Notes: generated by a model from the sequence alone, not told the origin. A DNA stretch of 64,000 nt from Lichenicola sp964247725 (GCA_964247725.1 CAXTVM010000004.1:1-64000), one strand, 5' to 3'; positions 41,528 to 51,277 are shown, counted from the stretch's first letter. Numbers and translations: made by a program.

Positions 41528-42622
41528 TTGGACCTTGCCACCCCTCCGCCGCATTCGGCCATGGCCTCTCGCGGCTTCGAGGCGGGCTCTGGTACTGGCC
41601 CTGGCACCCGACTGGGTGCCGGCGAGCAGGGCGAGGCGGCACTCTCGGCCCTGTCGGAGCTCCTGCAGGACGACATGAGCGCCTGCAACCGCGCCATCAT
41701 CGCGCGGATGGACAGCCCGGTGCCGCTGATCCCGCAGTTGGCCGCGCACCTGGTCGCAGCCGGCGGCAAGCGGCTGCGCCCGCTGCTGACCCTGGCCTCG
41801 GCGCGGCTCTGCGGCTATCGGCCGGGGCCGAGGGTCGGCCGTCACGTCAACCTGGCCGCCTGCGTCGAGTTCATCCACACCGCGACCCTGCTGCACGACG
41901 ACGTGGTGGACGAGAGCCAGCTCCGCCGTGGCCTGGCCAGCGCCAATGCGGTGTTCGGCAACAAGGCTTCGGTTCTGGTCGGCGACTTCCTGTTCGCGCG
42001 CTCGTTCCAGCTGATGACCGAGGACGGCTCGCTCGAGGTGATGGCGATCCTGTCCAAGGCGGCGGCCACCATCGCCGAGGGCGAGGTGCTGCAGATGGTC
42101 ACCCAGAACGACCTGTCGACCTCGATGCAGCGCTACCTCGAGGTCGTCCACGGCAAGACCGCCGCCCTGTTCGCCGCCGCCTGCCGGGTCGGCGCCGTGG
42201 TGGCCGACCGTCCGGCGGCCGAGGTCGACGCGCTCGAGGCCTACGGTACCAGCCTCGGCATGGCGTTCCAGCTGGTCGACGACGCGCTCGACTACGCCGC
42301 CGACCAGCGCCTGCTCGGCAAGACCGTCGGCGACGATTTCCGCGAGGGCAAGATCACGCTGCCGGTCCTGGCCGCGTACCACGCGGGCGACGAGCCCGAC
42401 CGCCGGTTCTGGCGCCGGGTGATCGAGGACAGCGAGCAGCGGCCGGACGACCTCGACCACGCGCTGGAGCTGATCGCCGCCACCGGTGCCATCGACGCCA
42501 CGCTGCGGCGCGCGGCCGACTACGCCGAACGCGCGCAGGACGCGCTGTCGGTGTTCCCGGACAGCCGCATCCGCGGCCTGCTGGGCGAGATCGCGGCCTA
42601 TACGGTCAGCCGCGGACGCTGA
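41528..42622 (+). CDS. ispB: Polyprenyl diphosphate synthase (ubiquinone side chain)
   Basis: A 364-residue trans-prenyltransferase. The first Asp-rich motif is LLHDDVVDES and the second QLVDDALDY; GGKRLRPLL, FIHTATLLHD and GDFLFARSF match octaprenyl or decaprenyl synthases. The start is a TTG at 41528, chosen because GGAGG lies seven bases before it; ATG 41561 lacks one. The product would feed ubiquinone synthesis. Confidence 0.9.
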   Translation: MDLATPPPHSAMASRGFEAGSGTGPGTRLGAGEQGEAALSALSELLQDDMSACNRAIIARMDSPVPLIPQLAAHLVAAGGKRLRPLLTLASARLCGYRPGPRVGRHVNLAACVEFIHTATLLHDDVVDESQLRRGLASANAVFGNKASVLVGDFLFARSFQLMTEDGSLEVMAILSKAAATIAEGEVLQMVTQNDLSTSMQRYLEVVHGKTAALFAAACRVGAVVADRPAAEVDALEAYGTSLGMAFQLVDDALDYAADQRLLGKTVGDDFREGKITLPVLAAYHAGDEPDRRFWRRVIEDSEQRPDDLDHALELIAATGAIDATLRRAADYAERAQDALSVFPDSRIRGLLGEIAAYTVSRGR

Positions 42623-42748
42623 TAACCTCACGAACTACGGTGAACTCATCTGCGGATGTTCTGCTACCCGTTGCACAGACTTATGGCCCGCCTTGCTCGC
42701 TGGGGCGACGGCGCCTTGATCACGGTAGCAACCGGATACGGTCGCCCG

Positions 42749-43065
42749 TCAAGCTGGCTGGAACTCCAATCGCTCGATCTTGTCGAGTTGCGACATCAGG
42801 ACGCGCTCCCGGTGCAATAGATCATGCAGTTCTTAGAGGCCGACCCAGACTGAGCCGAGTTGCCGAAGTAGCGGCCAGCCGCAGCGCATGTCGGGCGTGA
42901 TCCCGGAACGTCCCAGGAGGACGTTGCCGAGCGTTGGTGCTGTGACCCCCATTGGCTCTGGCAGCCTGACGGGCCGAGACCCGAACATGATCAAGGCCGT
43001 CCCGGACCTGAAACCCGGGATGTTCTGGCGTGAAGGCGGGAAAAGAGTTTGCGGGAATGAACGGC
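42749..43065 (-). pseudogene. HigA-type antitoxin, degenerate
   Basis: On the minus strand MGVTAPTLGNVLLGRSGITP matches the HTH of HigA antitoxins, then VWVGL is followed by a TAA where the family has Gln, and the frame continues ELHDLLHRERVLMSQLDKIE to a stop at 42749. A separate frame upstream gives EHPGF and VRVSARQAA, which resemble the usual HigA start. At least one frameshift and one nonsense change are therefore present. Confidence 0.6.
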
Positions 43066-43319
43066 ATGACGTTGTCCAAGCCATCACAAAGAGGTTCAGG
43101 CCAGTCACCAAGTCACACATATGCCATTAACCCTTGCGACGCGACGTGCTGTGGCATCAGCATCTATCCGCCGCCAACCAGCTACCGTGAGCACGGCTGC
43201 GACATGGCATGCGGCAAAAGCCCAGAGGACGAAATTGTCCACGGCCTCGTCACCGGGACCCAGCCCGAACGGCTGGATAATACACGTGCCAAACGCTTGA
43301 AGTACGAAAATTGGAAAAG

Positions 43320-43544
43320 TTATAAATCATAGCTTCGCTTCCTGTGCGATGTGCTGACGCAAATATGCGATTGAGCGCAGGTCGCGGTCTTGTGGCAGTC
43401 CTCTAGATCCTCATTGATCGCTTGTTGACCATCCCATGCGAAGGTGATGCGGTAGTTCGCAGTAACGCGAAGCGAGTAGCGGCCAACGCCTGCGAGAATC
43501 GTCGTCGGAACGATGTGCTTCCGGCTGACGCTGTAACAGCTCAA
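43320..43544 (-). pseudogene. HigB/RelE-type toxin, 5'-truncated
   Basis: The frame reads GRYSLRVTANYRITFAWDGQ and INEDLEDCH, which matches the C-terminal half of HigB-family toxins (RITF-type core, then D/E-rich VDYH end). The N-terminal half is missing and a non-family tail follows. It precedes the higA remnant in the usual toxin-antitoxin order, with about 250 bp of unrecognised DNA between. The remaining part of 42623-43556 shows no gene. Confidence 0.55.
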
Positions 43545-43556
43545 GGGCTCCCTAGG

Positions 43557-44375
43557 TCAGGCCGCCCGATCGGACGCCGAGGCCGAAGGCTCGAACCGGG
43601 TGGGTGCGGCCTCGTAGCCGAACTGCGCCAGGGCGGCATGCAGCCCGGCATCGGCGGCGGTAGACGCGGTGAACCAGGCCAGGCCGCCGCCGCCGCCGCC
43701 GGCCGGTCCGGCCAACCCCGCCGCCCGGCGCGCCACCGCGGCGGCGGGGTCAAGCCAAGTGATCCCAGCGGGCGACAGCGCGCGCAGGCTCGGCAGCAGC
43801 ACGCCGTAATGGGTGCAGCCGAGACCCACCACGTCGATCCGCTCGCCCCCGGGCTGGCCAAACATCCGGTCGAGCTCGCGGCGCACGGCGTCCGCATCGA
43901 TCCGGTGGCCGCGGAACGCCGCCTCGGCCAGGTCAGCCAGGTCGCGCGCGCCGTAGGCGATCAGGCGGCAGTCGGGCGCGTAACGCTCCTGCAGGGCGCG
44001 GAGGTAGGGGCGGCGCACGGTGGCGGCGGTGGCCAGCAGGCCGATATGGCGGGTACGGCTGAGCTCGGCCGCCCACTTGATCGGCGGCACGCAGCCGACG
44101 AACGGCACCGCGAACCGCTCGCGCAGCGCGCCCAGCGCGATCGTGCTGGCGGTGTTGCAGGCCACCACCACCAGGGCCGGCCGCAGCCGCCGGATCGCGG
44201 CCCCGATCACCCCGCACACCCGCTCGACCAGCACCTCGTCGGCGAGCTCGCCGTATGGATACACCGCGTTGTCGGCCAGGTAGTCGATCCGCGCCATCGG
44301 CAGCAGGCGGCGCAGCTCGCCCACGATCGACAGCCCGCCGATGCCGGAATCGAAGGCGAGCACGCCGCCCGACAT
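43557..44375 (-). CDS. murI: Glutamate racemase
   Basis: A 272-residue enzyme that makes D-glutamate for peptidoglycan. FDSGIGGLSIVGEL near the start, the first catalytic Cys in VVACNTAST and the second in GLGCTHYGVLLP are diagnostic. Conserved DNAVYPYG and FVGCVPPIK are also present. ATG 44375 shares one base with the pyrE stop (TGATG), so both are cotranscribed. Confidence 0.94.
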   Translation of the reverse strand: MSGGVLAFDSGIGGLSIVGELRRLLPMARIDYLADNAVYPYGELADEVLVERVCGVIGAAIRRLRPALVVVACNTASTIALGALRERFAVPFVGCVPPIKWAAELSRTRHIGLLATAATVRRPYLRALQERYAPDCRLIAYGARDLADLAEAAFRGHRIDADAVRRELDRMFGQPGGERIDVVGLGCTHYGVLLPSLRALSPAGITWLDPAAAVARRAAGLAGPAGGGGGGLAWFTASTAADAGLHAALAQFGYEAAPTRFEPSASASDRAA

Positions 44376-45172
44376 CAGGCGTCCGCCAGCTTCGCCTGCT
44401 TGGCCGCCGCCGCCTCCTCGACGCTGGCGACGCCGCCGTGCCGGGCCGACCACGCGCACGGGTCCTCGAGGAAGCGGCGCACCTCGGCGCCGGCCGCCTC
44501 CGAGAAGTACGGGCGCTCGGCGCAGGCCTCCAGCACGTCCCACCAGGTGCAGAGCGCGTGCAGCGACACCCCCATCTCCGACAGCGTGCGGTGGGCGCCG
44601 GGGAACACGCCGTAGAAGAACACCACGAAGGCGTGGTCGACGATGGCGCCGGCCTCCCGCAGCGAGTTGGCGAACGCGATCTTCGAGGCACCATCGGTGG
44701 TCAGGTCCTCGACCAGCAGCGTGCGCATGCCGTCGGGCATGTCGCCCTCGATTAGCGCGTTGCGGCCGAAGCCCTTGGCCTTCTTGCGCACGTAGGCCAT
44801 CGGCAGCAGCATGCGGTCGGCGATCCAGGCCGCGAACGGGATGCCGGCGGTCTCGCCGCCGGCGACCACGTCGATGCTCTCGTAGCCGACGTGGCGGCCG
44901 ATCTTCTCGACGCCGAGCTCGACGATCTTCCCGCGCGCCCGGGGGAAGAAGATGATCTTGCGGCAGTCGATGTAGACCGGCGATTTCCAGCCCGAGGTCA
45001 GCGTGTAGGGCTCCTCGGGGCGGAAGTTGATCGCCTTGATCTCCAGCAGCAGCCGCGCCGTGGTGAGTGCCGCGTCGCGGTCCCAGTCGCTGCTGGCCAG
45101 CCGGTTCATGGACAACCCGCCGTCCGGCGGCACCGGTCGGGAGGCGGGCCGCGGGCTCGTCGGTCTGCTCAT
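44375..45172 (-). CDS. pyrE: Orotate phosphoribosyltransferase
   Basis: A 265-residue pyrimidine-synthesis enzyme that joins orotate to PRPP. The PRPP loop is TLLVEDLTTDGASK, with TSGWKSPVYIDCR near the N-terminus and AGGETAGIPFAAWIA. ATG 45172 has AAGGGA upstream; ATG 45109 would give a shorter form. It has a longer C-terminus than the 215-residue enterobacterial enzyme, as in other alphaproteobacteria. It is divergent from the ELM1-like gene. Confidence 0.92.
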   Translation of the reverse strand: MSRPTSPRPASRPVPPDGGLSMNRLASSDWDRDAALTTARLLLEIKAINFRPEEPYTLTSGWKSPVYIDCRKIIFFPRARGKIVELGVEKIGRHVGYESIDVVAGGETAGIPFAAWIADRMLLPMAYVRKKAKGFGRNALIEGDMPDGMRTLLVEDLTTDGASKIAFANSLREAGAIVDHAFVVFFYGVFPGAHRTLSEMGVSLHALCTWWDVLEACAERPYFSEAAGAEVRRFLEDPCAWSARHGGVASVEEAAAAKQAKLADA

Positions 45173-45251
45173 GCTCGTGGTCCCTTTATGAGCGCTGCCG
45201 CAATCTCCACTATCCTGCCCCGGGGTGGCAATCCGTGGAGGCCGGGCGTCG

Positions 45252-46226
45252 ATGGACACGAGGCTGCTGGCGCTGCCGGATGCGCCGGTCTGGGTGCTGG
45301 AGGACAGGGACGCCGCGGCGTCCGGGCAGGCGGCCGCGATCGCCGGCCGGCTTGGCGTGCCGTTCCGCCGCATCGGCAGCGCCGGCCCGTCCGGGCAGGT
45401 CCGCCCCGGCAGCCGGCCGCAGCTGATCGTGTCGGCGGGCTCGCGATCGGCGGCGCAGTCGCTTCTGCTGCGCGCCCGTCACGGCTGCCGCCTGGTGCAC
45501 TGCGCCGGTGTCCGGCCGCCGCTGCCTCGGGGCTTCGCCGGCTATCCGTTCGACCTGATGGTGCTGCCCGCCGGCGATGTCGACGCCGCCACCGGTCGGA
45601 CCGCCGCCGGCCCGCACCGGGGGCGGCTGGTGCCAACGCTGGGACCGCCGCACGTGGTCTCGCCGGCGCTGCTGGCGCGGGCCCGCGACCTCTGGGCCGA
45701 CCGCCTGGCGCACCTGCCGCATCCGCGCCTGGTGGTGCTGCTGGGCGGCGGCCTGTCGGACCCGAAAGGGGTGCAGGCGCTGGCGCGGCGGCTGGCGCAG
45801 ATAGCGCGGGCCCGCCAGGGCTGCGTGCTGGCCGCCGCCCTCGCCGAGTGCCCACCTACCATCGCCGACGCCTTCGCCGCCGGCCTGTCGAACTGCCTGC
45901 ACCTCGTCCACCGCAGCGGCGAGCCGGGCGACGACCCGACCCTGGGCTTCCTCGGCGGCGCCGACGCGGTGGTCGCCGCCTGGACCGGCGCGCAAGGCCT
46001 GGCGGAAGCCTGCGCCGCCTCCGCCCCGGTGTTCGTGGTGCCCACGCCCGGTGGCCGCCGCATCGCCTGGGACGGCGGCCTGTCGGCGCGGCTGGTGACG
46101 CTGGACCAGGTGCGCCCGCTGGAGGAGGGGCTGGCGCCCTGGCGGCGGACGCCGCTCGACGAGGCCGGGCGGATCGCCGCCACCATCGTCGCCCGCTTCG
46201 CCCGGATCGGCCACCGCATCGCATGA
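45252..46226 (+). CDS. ELM1/GtrOC1-like family protein (DUF1022)
   Basis: A 324-residue protein of the bacterial family related to plant ELM1. VWVLEDRDAAASGQAAAIAG, PQLIVSAGSRSA, LGPPHVVSPALL, LVVLLGGGLSDPKG and GGRRIAWDGGL are typical. The fold is glycosyltransferase-like; the bacterial role is not established. ATG 45252 has GGAGG upstream; GTG 45225 is an alternative. Confidence 0.8.
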   Translation: MDTRLLALPDAPVWVLEDRDAAASGQAAAIAGRLGVPFRRIGSAGPSGQVRPGSRPQLIVSAGSRSAAQSLLLRARHGCRLVHCAGVRPPLPRGFAGYPFDLMVLPAGDVDAATGRTAAGPHRGRLVPTLGPPHVVSPALLARARDLWADRLAHLPHPRLVVLLGGGLSDPKGVQALARRLAQIARARQGCVLAAALAECPPTIADAFAAGLSNCLHLVHRSGEPGDDPTLGFLGGADAVVAAWTGAQGLAEACAASAPVFVVPTPGGRRIAWDGGLSARLVTLDQVRPLEEGLAPWRRTPLDEAGRIAATIVARFARIGHRIA

Positions 46227-46375
46227 GCGGCCCCAACAGGCCGAGGTGCCCACAGGCCGAGATGCACCGACGCCTGGCTGAGGTTCTCCTTGAAACGATC
46301 CGGCCAGCCTGCGCATAAGGGAGGGGCAGTTCTGCGAGCCGTTCGCAACTGGCCGCTCGAGAGAGGATCCTGACA

Positions 46376-46612
46376 GTGACCCGTAGGCCCCCGATTGGCC
46401 GCAACTGCGAGCGCGCGGTCGTCACCGCCTACCGGGAGTTGCGGGAGTGCGGCACGCCGGACATGCGGGCGTTCCACGCCTGCACCACGCTCTATCGCAT
46501 CCATCACCCGGAAGCCCCGATCAGCGAGGCGCGCCGGCTGGTGTCGGAGTGGATCGACCACCACGTGGTGCGCCAGGCCGACGGCGAGACGCCTGGGTGC
46601 GACTGCGACTAG
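46376..46612 (+). CDS. Small hypothetical protein
   Basis: A 78-residue protein starting at GTG 46376 with GAGAGG upstream. It contains AYRELRECGTPDMRAFHACT and YRIHHPEAPISEARRLVSEW and ends in a Cys-Asp-rich CDCD. The charged, histidine-containing sequence and good ribosome site suggest a real gene. No family was recognised. Confidence 0.55.
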   Translation: MTRRPPIGRNCERAVVTAYRELRECGTPDMRAFHACTTLYRIHHPEAPISEARRLVSEWIDHHVVRQADGETPGCDCD

Positions 46613-46786
46613 AACCGGATCGGTAATCCATACCTTGGCAACAAATTGATTGTGGCCTGACGCGGTCGCCCGCAGACTGCCTCCGGACCAAGATGGCGGG
46701 GCGGCGATGCGGGACCAGACCAGCCGCCGGCCTTCCAGCCCATCTTGACGCGTCCGCAACGTCATAGACTGGAAGAATTCCATTAC

Positions 46787-48829
46787 ATGAATGCATTCTC
46801 AAGGACGGTCCGGGCCCGGACTGCGGCCGCGGCCGCGCTGCTTGCCGCCTCCGTAGTGTCGCTGCCGGCCGGCGCCGCCACGCTGCCCGGCCACCTGGCC
46901 GGCGCCCAGGATCTCGGCCCCGTCGCCGCGGCGACCGCGATGACGGCGACGGTGCAGCTGCCGATGGCCGACAGGGCCGGCTTCGAGGCGGCCCTGGTCG
47001 CCCGCTACACCCAGGGCAACCCGCTGTTCCGCCATTGGATGACCGCGGCCGAGCTGGCCTCGTTCGGCCCGAAGGCCGGCGACCTGGCGGCGGTGCGCCG
47101 GGCACTGGCCGGCTACGGCCTGCTGGTGACGCGGGCCAGCGCCAACGGCACCAGCCTCGCCGTCACCGGCGACGCCGCAGCACTGGGCCGCGCCTTCGGC
47201 GCGCAGATCCACGCGCTGCGCCTGAACGGCCGCAGCATCCTCGCCAACACCGCCGTCCTGGCGCCGCAGGGGGCGCTCGCCGGACGCGTCAGCGGCGTGG
47301 CCGGCCTGGCCGGCGGCAGCCTGCGCCCGCTCCACGTTCACCCGACCGACGCCTCCGGCCAGGCGGTCCCGGGCGTCGCGGTGCCGGCCGCCGGCGCCGC
47401 CGCCACTTCGCCGCTGACCAGCTTCACCGACCAGTGCTTCGGCACCGGCTCGGCGACGTTGAGCAACGCTGCCACCACCGCCACCTATTCCGGCGTCACC
47501 TACGCCTTCAACGGCCTCACCTGCGCCTACACCCCGCAGCAGATCGCCGCACATTACGGCATCGACCAGGCCTACGGCTACGGCATCGACGGCACCGGCC
47601 AGACCATCGTCATCGTCGACGCCTACGGTTCGCCGACCGCGCTGGCCGACGCCAACACCTTCTTCGCCGCGGTGGGTGTCGCGCCGTTCACCAGCGACAA
47701 CTTCCAGATCATCACCCCCGCCGGCGCGCCGACCAAGGTCGATTACGGCTGGGCCGGCGAGGTGGCGCTCGACATCGAGCTGTCGCATGCGATCGCGCCG
47801 GGGGCGAAGATCGTGCTCGCGGTGGCGCCCGACAACAACGACAGCTCGCTGCAGGCGGTGGTGCAGTACGTGATCGACAACCATGTCGGCAACGTCGTCT
47901 CCAACAGCTACGGCGAGGGCGAGACCGAGAGCGACACCGCCACCATCGACTACTGGAACCTGCTCGGCGAGGAGGCGGCCGCATCCGGCATCACGCTCGA
48001 CTTCTCGACCGGCGACAGCGGCGACTACGATGCCGCGCTGGGCGCGAAGGACGTGTCGACACCAAGCGACTCGCCCTGGGTCACCGCCGTCGGCGGCACC
48101 TCGCTCGCCATTCCGGGCGCCGGCGGGCCGGTCGACACCAGCTGGGGCAACTATCGGGCGCAGCTCGGCTACACCACCGCGCCGCTGGCGACCCCGCTGC
48201 TGCAGGGCTTCTATGCCGGCGGCGGCGGCGGCGAGAGCGCGTTCCTGGCCAAGCCGTCCTGGCAGCAGGCGCTGCCCGGCACCGGACGCCAGCAGCCCGA
48301 CCTCAGCATGATCGCCGACCCCTACACCGGCGCGATCGTGGTCACGCCGACCAGCGCCACCACGCCGTCGGTGTTCGAGGCGATCGGCGGCACCAGCGTC
48401 GCCTCGCCGGTGTTCTCGGCGCTGTGGGCGATGGTGAACCAGACCGCGGGCTTCAACCCCGACACCGGCGCCTTCCGGCCCGGCTCGTCGTTCGGCCTGC
48501 CCGGCCCGATGCTCCCGTACTACGCCAGCGCCGTGCTGTCCGACGTGGTCCCGCTTACCGCCACCCAGCAGGTGGCCGGCAGCATCACCACCAACGGCAC
48601 CACCACGACGGCGGACGGCTTCGGGCTGCTCGGCCTTCCCGAGAACCCGGGCGCGCTGACCACGCTGCGTCTGCGCACCGATGGCGGCTACTCGATCCTG
48701 AGCTTCAACACCGACAGCTCGCTCACGACCGCCGCCGGCTACGACTCCGCCACCGGCTACGGCACCCCGAACGGCCCGGGCGCCATCGCCACCGCGCTGG
48801 CGATCATTGCGACCTACGTGAACAAGTAA
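46787..48829 (+). CDS. Secreted S53 family (sedolisin) peptidase
   Basis: A 680-residue acid serine-carboxyl peptidase. A signal peptide (AAAALLAASVVSLPAGA) is followed by an inhibitory pro-domain to about residue 190. The catalytic domain has the Glu-Asp pair in GWAGEVALDIELSHAI, the oxyanion Asp in STGDSGDYD, and the nucleophile in IGGTSVASPVFSAL. The C-terminal SATGYGTPNGPGA includes the calcium-site end. It is probably exported and active at low pH. Repeat copy E follows it. Confidence 0.9.
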   Translation: MNAFSRTVRARTAAAAALLAASVVSLPAGAATLPGHLAGAQDLGPVAAATAMTATVQLPMADRAGFEAALVARYTQGNPLFRHWMTAAELASFGPKAGDLAAVRRALAGYGLLVTRASANGTSLAVTGDAAALGRAFGAQIHALRLNGRSILANTAVLAPQGALAGRVSGVAGLAGGSLRPLHVHPTDASGQAVPGVAVPAAGAAATSPLTSFTDQCFGTGSATLSNAATTATYSGVTYAFNGLTCAYTPQQIAAHYGIDQAYGYGIDGTGQTIVIVDAYGSPTALADANTFFAAVGVAPFTSDNFQIITPAGAPTKVDYGWAGEVALDIELSHAIAPGAKIVLAVAPDNNDSSLQAVVQYVIDNHVGNVVSNSYGEGETESDTATIDYWNLLGEEAAASGITLDFSTGDSGDYDAALGAKDVSTPSDSPWVTAVGGTSLAIPGAGGPVDTSWGNYRAQLGYTTAPLATPLLQGFYAGGGGGESAFLAKPSWQQALPGTGRQQPDLSMIADPYTGAIVVTPTSATTPSVFEAIGGTSVASPVFSALWAMVNQTAGFNPDTGAFRPGSSFGLPGPMLPYYASAVLSDVVPLTATQQVAGSITTNGTTTTADGFGLLGLPENPGALTTLRLRTDGGYSILSFNTDSSLTTAAGYDSATGYGTPNGPGAIATALAIIATYVNK

Positions 48830-48831
48830 GG

Positions 48832-48948
48832 AAGGCCAGGAACTCTGCCCCTGGACCCCGCCAGAGGCTCGCCTCTGGACTCATTTACTTAAGGAATGGG
48901 TTCCAAGGGCCGCGGCCCTTGGCGGGTCCAGGACAGAGCCCCGGCCTT
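48832..48948. repeat. Intergenic palindromic repeat, family 1, copy E
   Basis: A full unit between the convergent S53 and gltA genes: AAGGCCAGGAACTCTGCCCC, CAGAGGCTCGCCTCTG, an open centre, CCAAGGGCCGCGGCCCTTGG, then GGGTCCAGGACAGAGCCCCG with GCCTT. Confidence 0.8.
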
Positions 48949-48954
48949 CTTCCT

Positions 48955-50253
48955 CTACCGCTGCGCCAGCGGCACCAGATCCCGCTTCGGCGCCCCGATG
49001 TAGAGCTGCCGCGGCCGGCCGATGCGCATGCCGGGCTCCTCGATCATCTCCTTCCACTGGCTGATCCAGCCGACGGTCCGGGCGACCGCGAACAGCACGG
49101 TGAACATGCTGGTGGGAATGCCCATCGCCTTCAGGATGATGCCGGAATAGAAGTCGACGTTCGGATACAGCTTGCGCTGCACGAAGTAGGGATCCTCGAG
49201 CGCGATCCGCTCGAGCTCGACGGCCAGGTCGAGCATCGGCTCGTCGGTGATGCCCAGCTCGCGCAGCACCTCGTGGCAGGTCCGCTGCATGATCTTCGCG
49301 CGCGGGTCGAAGTTCTTGTAGACCCGGTGCCCAAAGCCCATCAGCTTCACGCCGCTGTTCTTGTCCTTCACCTTGGCCACGAAGTCGGGGATGTTCTCCT
49401 TGGTGCCGATCTCGGCCAGCATCTTCAGCACCGCCTCGTTGGCGCCACCATGCGCCGGACCCCACAGGGCGGCGATGCCTGCGGCGATGCAGGCGAACGG
49501 GTTGGCTCCGGTGGAGCCGGCCAGCCGCACCGTCGAGGTCGACGCGTTCTGCTCGTGGTCGGCGTGCAGGATCAGGATGCGGTCCATGGCCCGCGCCAGC
49601 ACCGGGCTCACCGCGTAGTCCTCGGACGGCATCGCGAACATCATGTGCAGGAAGTTCTCGGCGTAGCCGAGGTCGTTGCGCGGATAGATGAACGGGAAGC
49701 CCATGGTGTACCGATAGGCCCAGGCCGCCAGCGTCGGCACCTTGGCGATCAGCCGCAGCGCCGAGACCTCGCGCGAGCCCGCATCGGCGATGTCCAGGTG
49801 GTCGTGGTAGAACGCCGACAGCGCGCCCACGGTGCCGCACAGGATCGCCATCGGGTGGGCATCGCGGCGGAAGCCGTTGAAGAAGTGTCGCAGCTGCTCG
49901 TGCAGCATGGTGTGCTGCTTGATCTGCGCCTCGAACCCGGCGTTCTGCGCCGCCGTCGGCAGCTCGCCGTTCAGCAGCAGGTAGGCCACCTCCAGGAAGC
50001 TCGCACCCTCGGCCAGCTGGTCGATCGGGTAGCCGCGGTGCAGCAGCACGCCCTCGTCGCCGTCGATGTAGGTGATCCGGCTCTCGCACGCCGACGTGGT
50101 GCCGTAGGCGGGGTCGTAGGTGAACAGGCCGAGCTCGCCCTGCAGGCGGCGGATGTCGGCGACCTGCGGCCCCAGCGTGCCGGTCAGGATCGGCAGGGTC
50201 GCGGTCTTGCCGTCATAGGTGATGGTCGCTTGCGTGGGGGCGGTGGCGCTCAT
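48955..50253 (-). CDS. gltA: Citrate synthase
   Basis: A 432-residue type II citrate synthase. ITYIDGDEGVLLHRGYPID, HADHEQNASTSTVR with active-site His, GFGHRVYKNFDPRAK with the second His, and SGIILKAMGIP with catalytic Asp are all present. ATG 50253 is preferred since AGGA lies nine bases before it; ATG 50262 is too close to that site. It starts the TCA cycle. The gene upstream is transcribed in the same direction. Confidence 0.96.
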   Translation of the reverse strand: MSATAPTQATITYDGKTATLPILTGTLGPQVADIRRLQGELGLFTYDPAYGTTSACESRITYIDGDEGVLLHRGYPIDQLAEGASFLEVAYLLLNGELPTAAQNAGFEAQIKQHTMLHEQLRHFFNGFRRDAHPMAILCGTVGALSAFYHDHLDIADAGSREVSALRLIAKVPTLAAWAYRYTMGFPFIYPRNDLGYAENFLHMMFAMPSEDYAVSPVLARAMDRILILHADHEQNASTSTVRLAGSTGANPFACIAAGIAALWGPAHGGANEAVLKMLAEIGTKENIPDFVAKVKDKNSGVKLMGFGHRVYKNFDPRAKIMQRTCHEVLRELGITDEPMLDLAVELERIALEDPYFVQRKLYPNVDFYSGIILKAMGIPTSMFTVLFAVARTVGWISQWKEMIEEPGMRIGRPRQLYIGAPKRDLVPLAQR

Positions 50254-50402
50254 GGCGGGCATTCCTGTGGACTGGTGGGCCGGCCCGGTCCGAGCACCCG
50301 ATCGACGGGCGGCGCCGTCGGATGGACCCTGTCGGGATGAGGGAACCCAGGATAGAGGCGAAGGAAATAAGGTGGCAACTGCGCGGCGGCCGGCGGGCGG
50401 GA

Positions 50403-50921
50403 TCAGGGCCGGATGATCCGTGGCGGGCTGCCGGCCGCTGGACGCAGCCAATTCCATTCGCCCTCGATCTCGATCACCACCGCGGTGCAGGTCGGCAGCC
50501 CGGCGCGCAGCTCCACCGATGCCGCCGAGGACTCGCCCCCGGCCAGCTGCTGCGCCAGCTCGTGCAGCCCGGGGTTGTGGCCAACCAGCATGACCGAACC
50601 CGGCGGCTCCGGGATCTCGCGCAGCGCCGCCCGCAGCTCCCCGGGCGTGGCCAGATAGAGCCGATCGGTGATCACCGCCGCCGGTGCCGGCGCCTCGAAA
50701 GGGCCCATCGTCTCCCAGGTGCGGCGGGTGCGCAGCGCGCTGCTCACCAGCGCCAGGTCCGGCTGCAGTCCCATCTGCCGCAGCGTGCGGCCGAGGCCGC
50801 CGGCGTCGCGTAAGCCCCGCTCGGACAGGTCGCGCGCATGGTCGCCGGCCGCCCCGCCGGCGCCGGGCCCTTCGAGCGCCTTGGCATGGCGCAGCAGCAG
50901 CAGCCGGCGGCGGCCCGTCAC
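50403..50921 (-). CDS. sixA: SixA-like histidine phosphatase
   Basis: A 172-residue histidine phosphatase. LLLLRHAKA holds the phosphorylated His, DLSERGLRDAGGLG and VSSALRTRRTWE follow, and MLVGHNPGLHEL carries the second His, as in SixA. SixA removes phosphate from His-containing phosphotransfer proteins. The GTG start at 50921 overlaps the upstream chorismate mutase stop, indicating coupling. Confidence 0.82.
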   Translation of the reverse strand: MTGRRRLLLLRHAKALEGPGAGGAAGDHARDLSERGLRDAGGLGRTLRQMGLQPDLALVSSALRTRRTWETMGPFEAPAPAAVITDRLYLATPGELRAALREIPEPPGSVMLVGHNPGLHELAQQLAGGESSAASVELRAGLPTCTAVVIEIEGEWNWLRPAAGSPPRIIRP

Positions 50922-51277
50922 GTTCCATGACCGGGTGCAGCGTCGGGTGCAGCATCGGGCGGGCGGGCGAACGCCTCGTGGTGGCGGATCACCTCGCGGA
51001 TCACGAAGGCCAGGAACTTCTCGGCGAAGTCGGGGTCCAGCGCCGCGTCGCGTGCCAGCTTGCGCAGCCGCGCCACCTGCTGCGCCTCGCGGGCGGGGTC
51101 GGCCGGCGGCATGCCGTGCGCCGCCTTCAGCCGGCCGACCGCCTGGGTGCAGCGGAACCGCTCGGCCAGCATGTGCACCAGGGCGGCGTCGATGTTGTCG
51201 ATGCTGCGGCGCAGCCCGGCCAGCGTCCGCATCGGGTCGTGCTCGTCGTGGTCCGCCTGCGTCGCCGCCCTGTCCAT
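50918..51277 (-). CDS. Chorismate mutase (AroQ type)
   Basis: A 119-residue all-helical protein with LAGLRRSIDNIDAALVHMLA, ERFRCTQAVGRLKAAHGMPP and EKFLAFVIREVIRHHE, matching AroQ chorismate mutases, which convert chorismate to prephenate. ATG 51277 has a G-rich site upstream; ATG 51232 is possible. Its stop overlaps the sixA GTG. Confidence 0.85.
   Translation of the reverse strand: MDRAATQADHDEHDPMRTLAGLRRSIDNIDAALVHMLAERFRCTQAVGRLKAAHGMPPADPAREAQQVARLRKLARDAALDPDFAEKFLAFVIREVIRHHEAFARPPDAAPDAAPGHGT

Noticed and set aside
43030..43332. 100-codon plus-strand frame between the hig remnants
   Set aside because: It overlaps the degenerate antitoxin on the opposite strand, and no family or ribosome-site support was found.
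47035..50340. 1101-codon plus-strand frame through the S53 protease and citrate synthase
   Set aside because: It runs out of frame in the protease, through a repeat and antisense to gltA, with no family signal.
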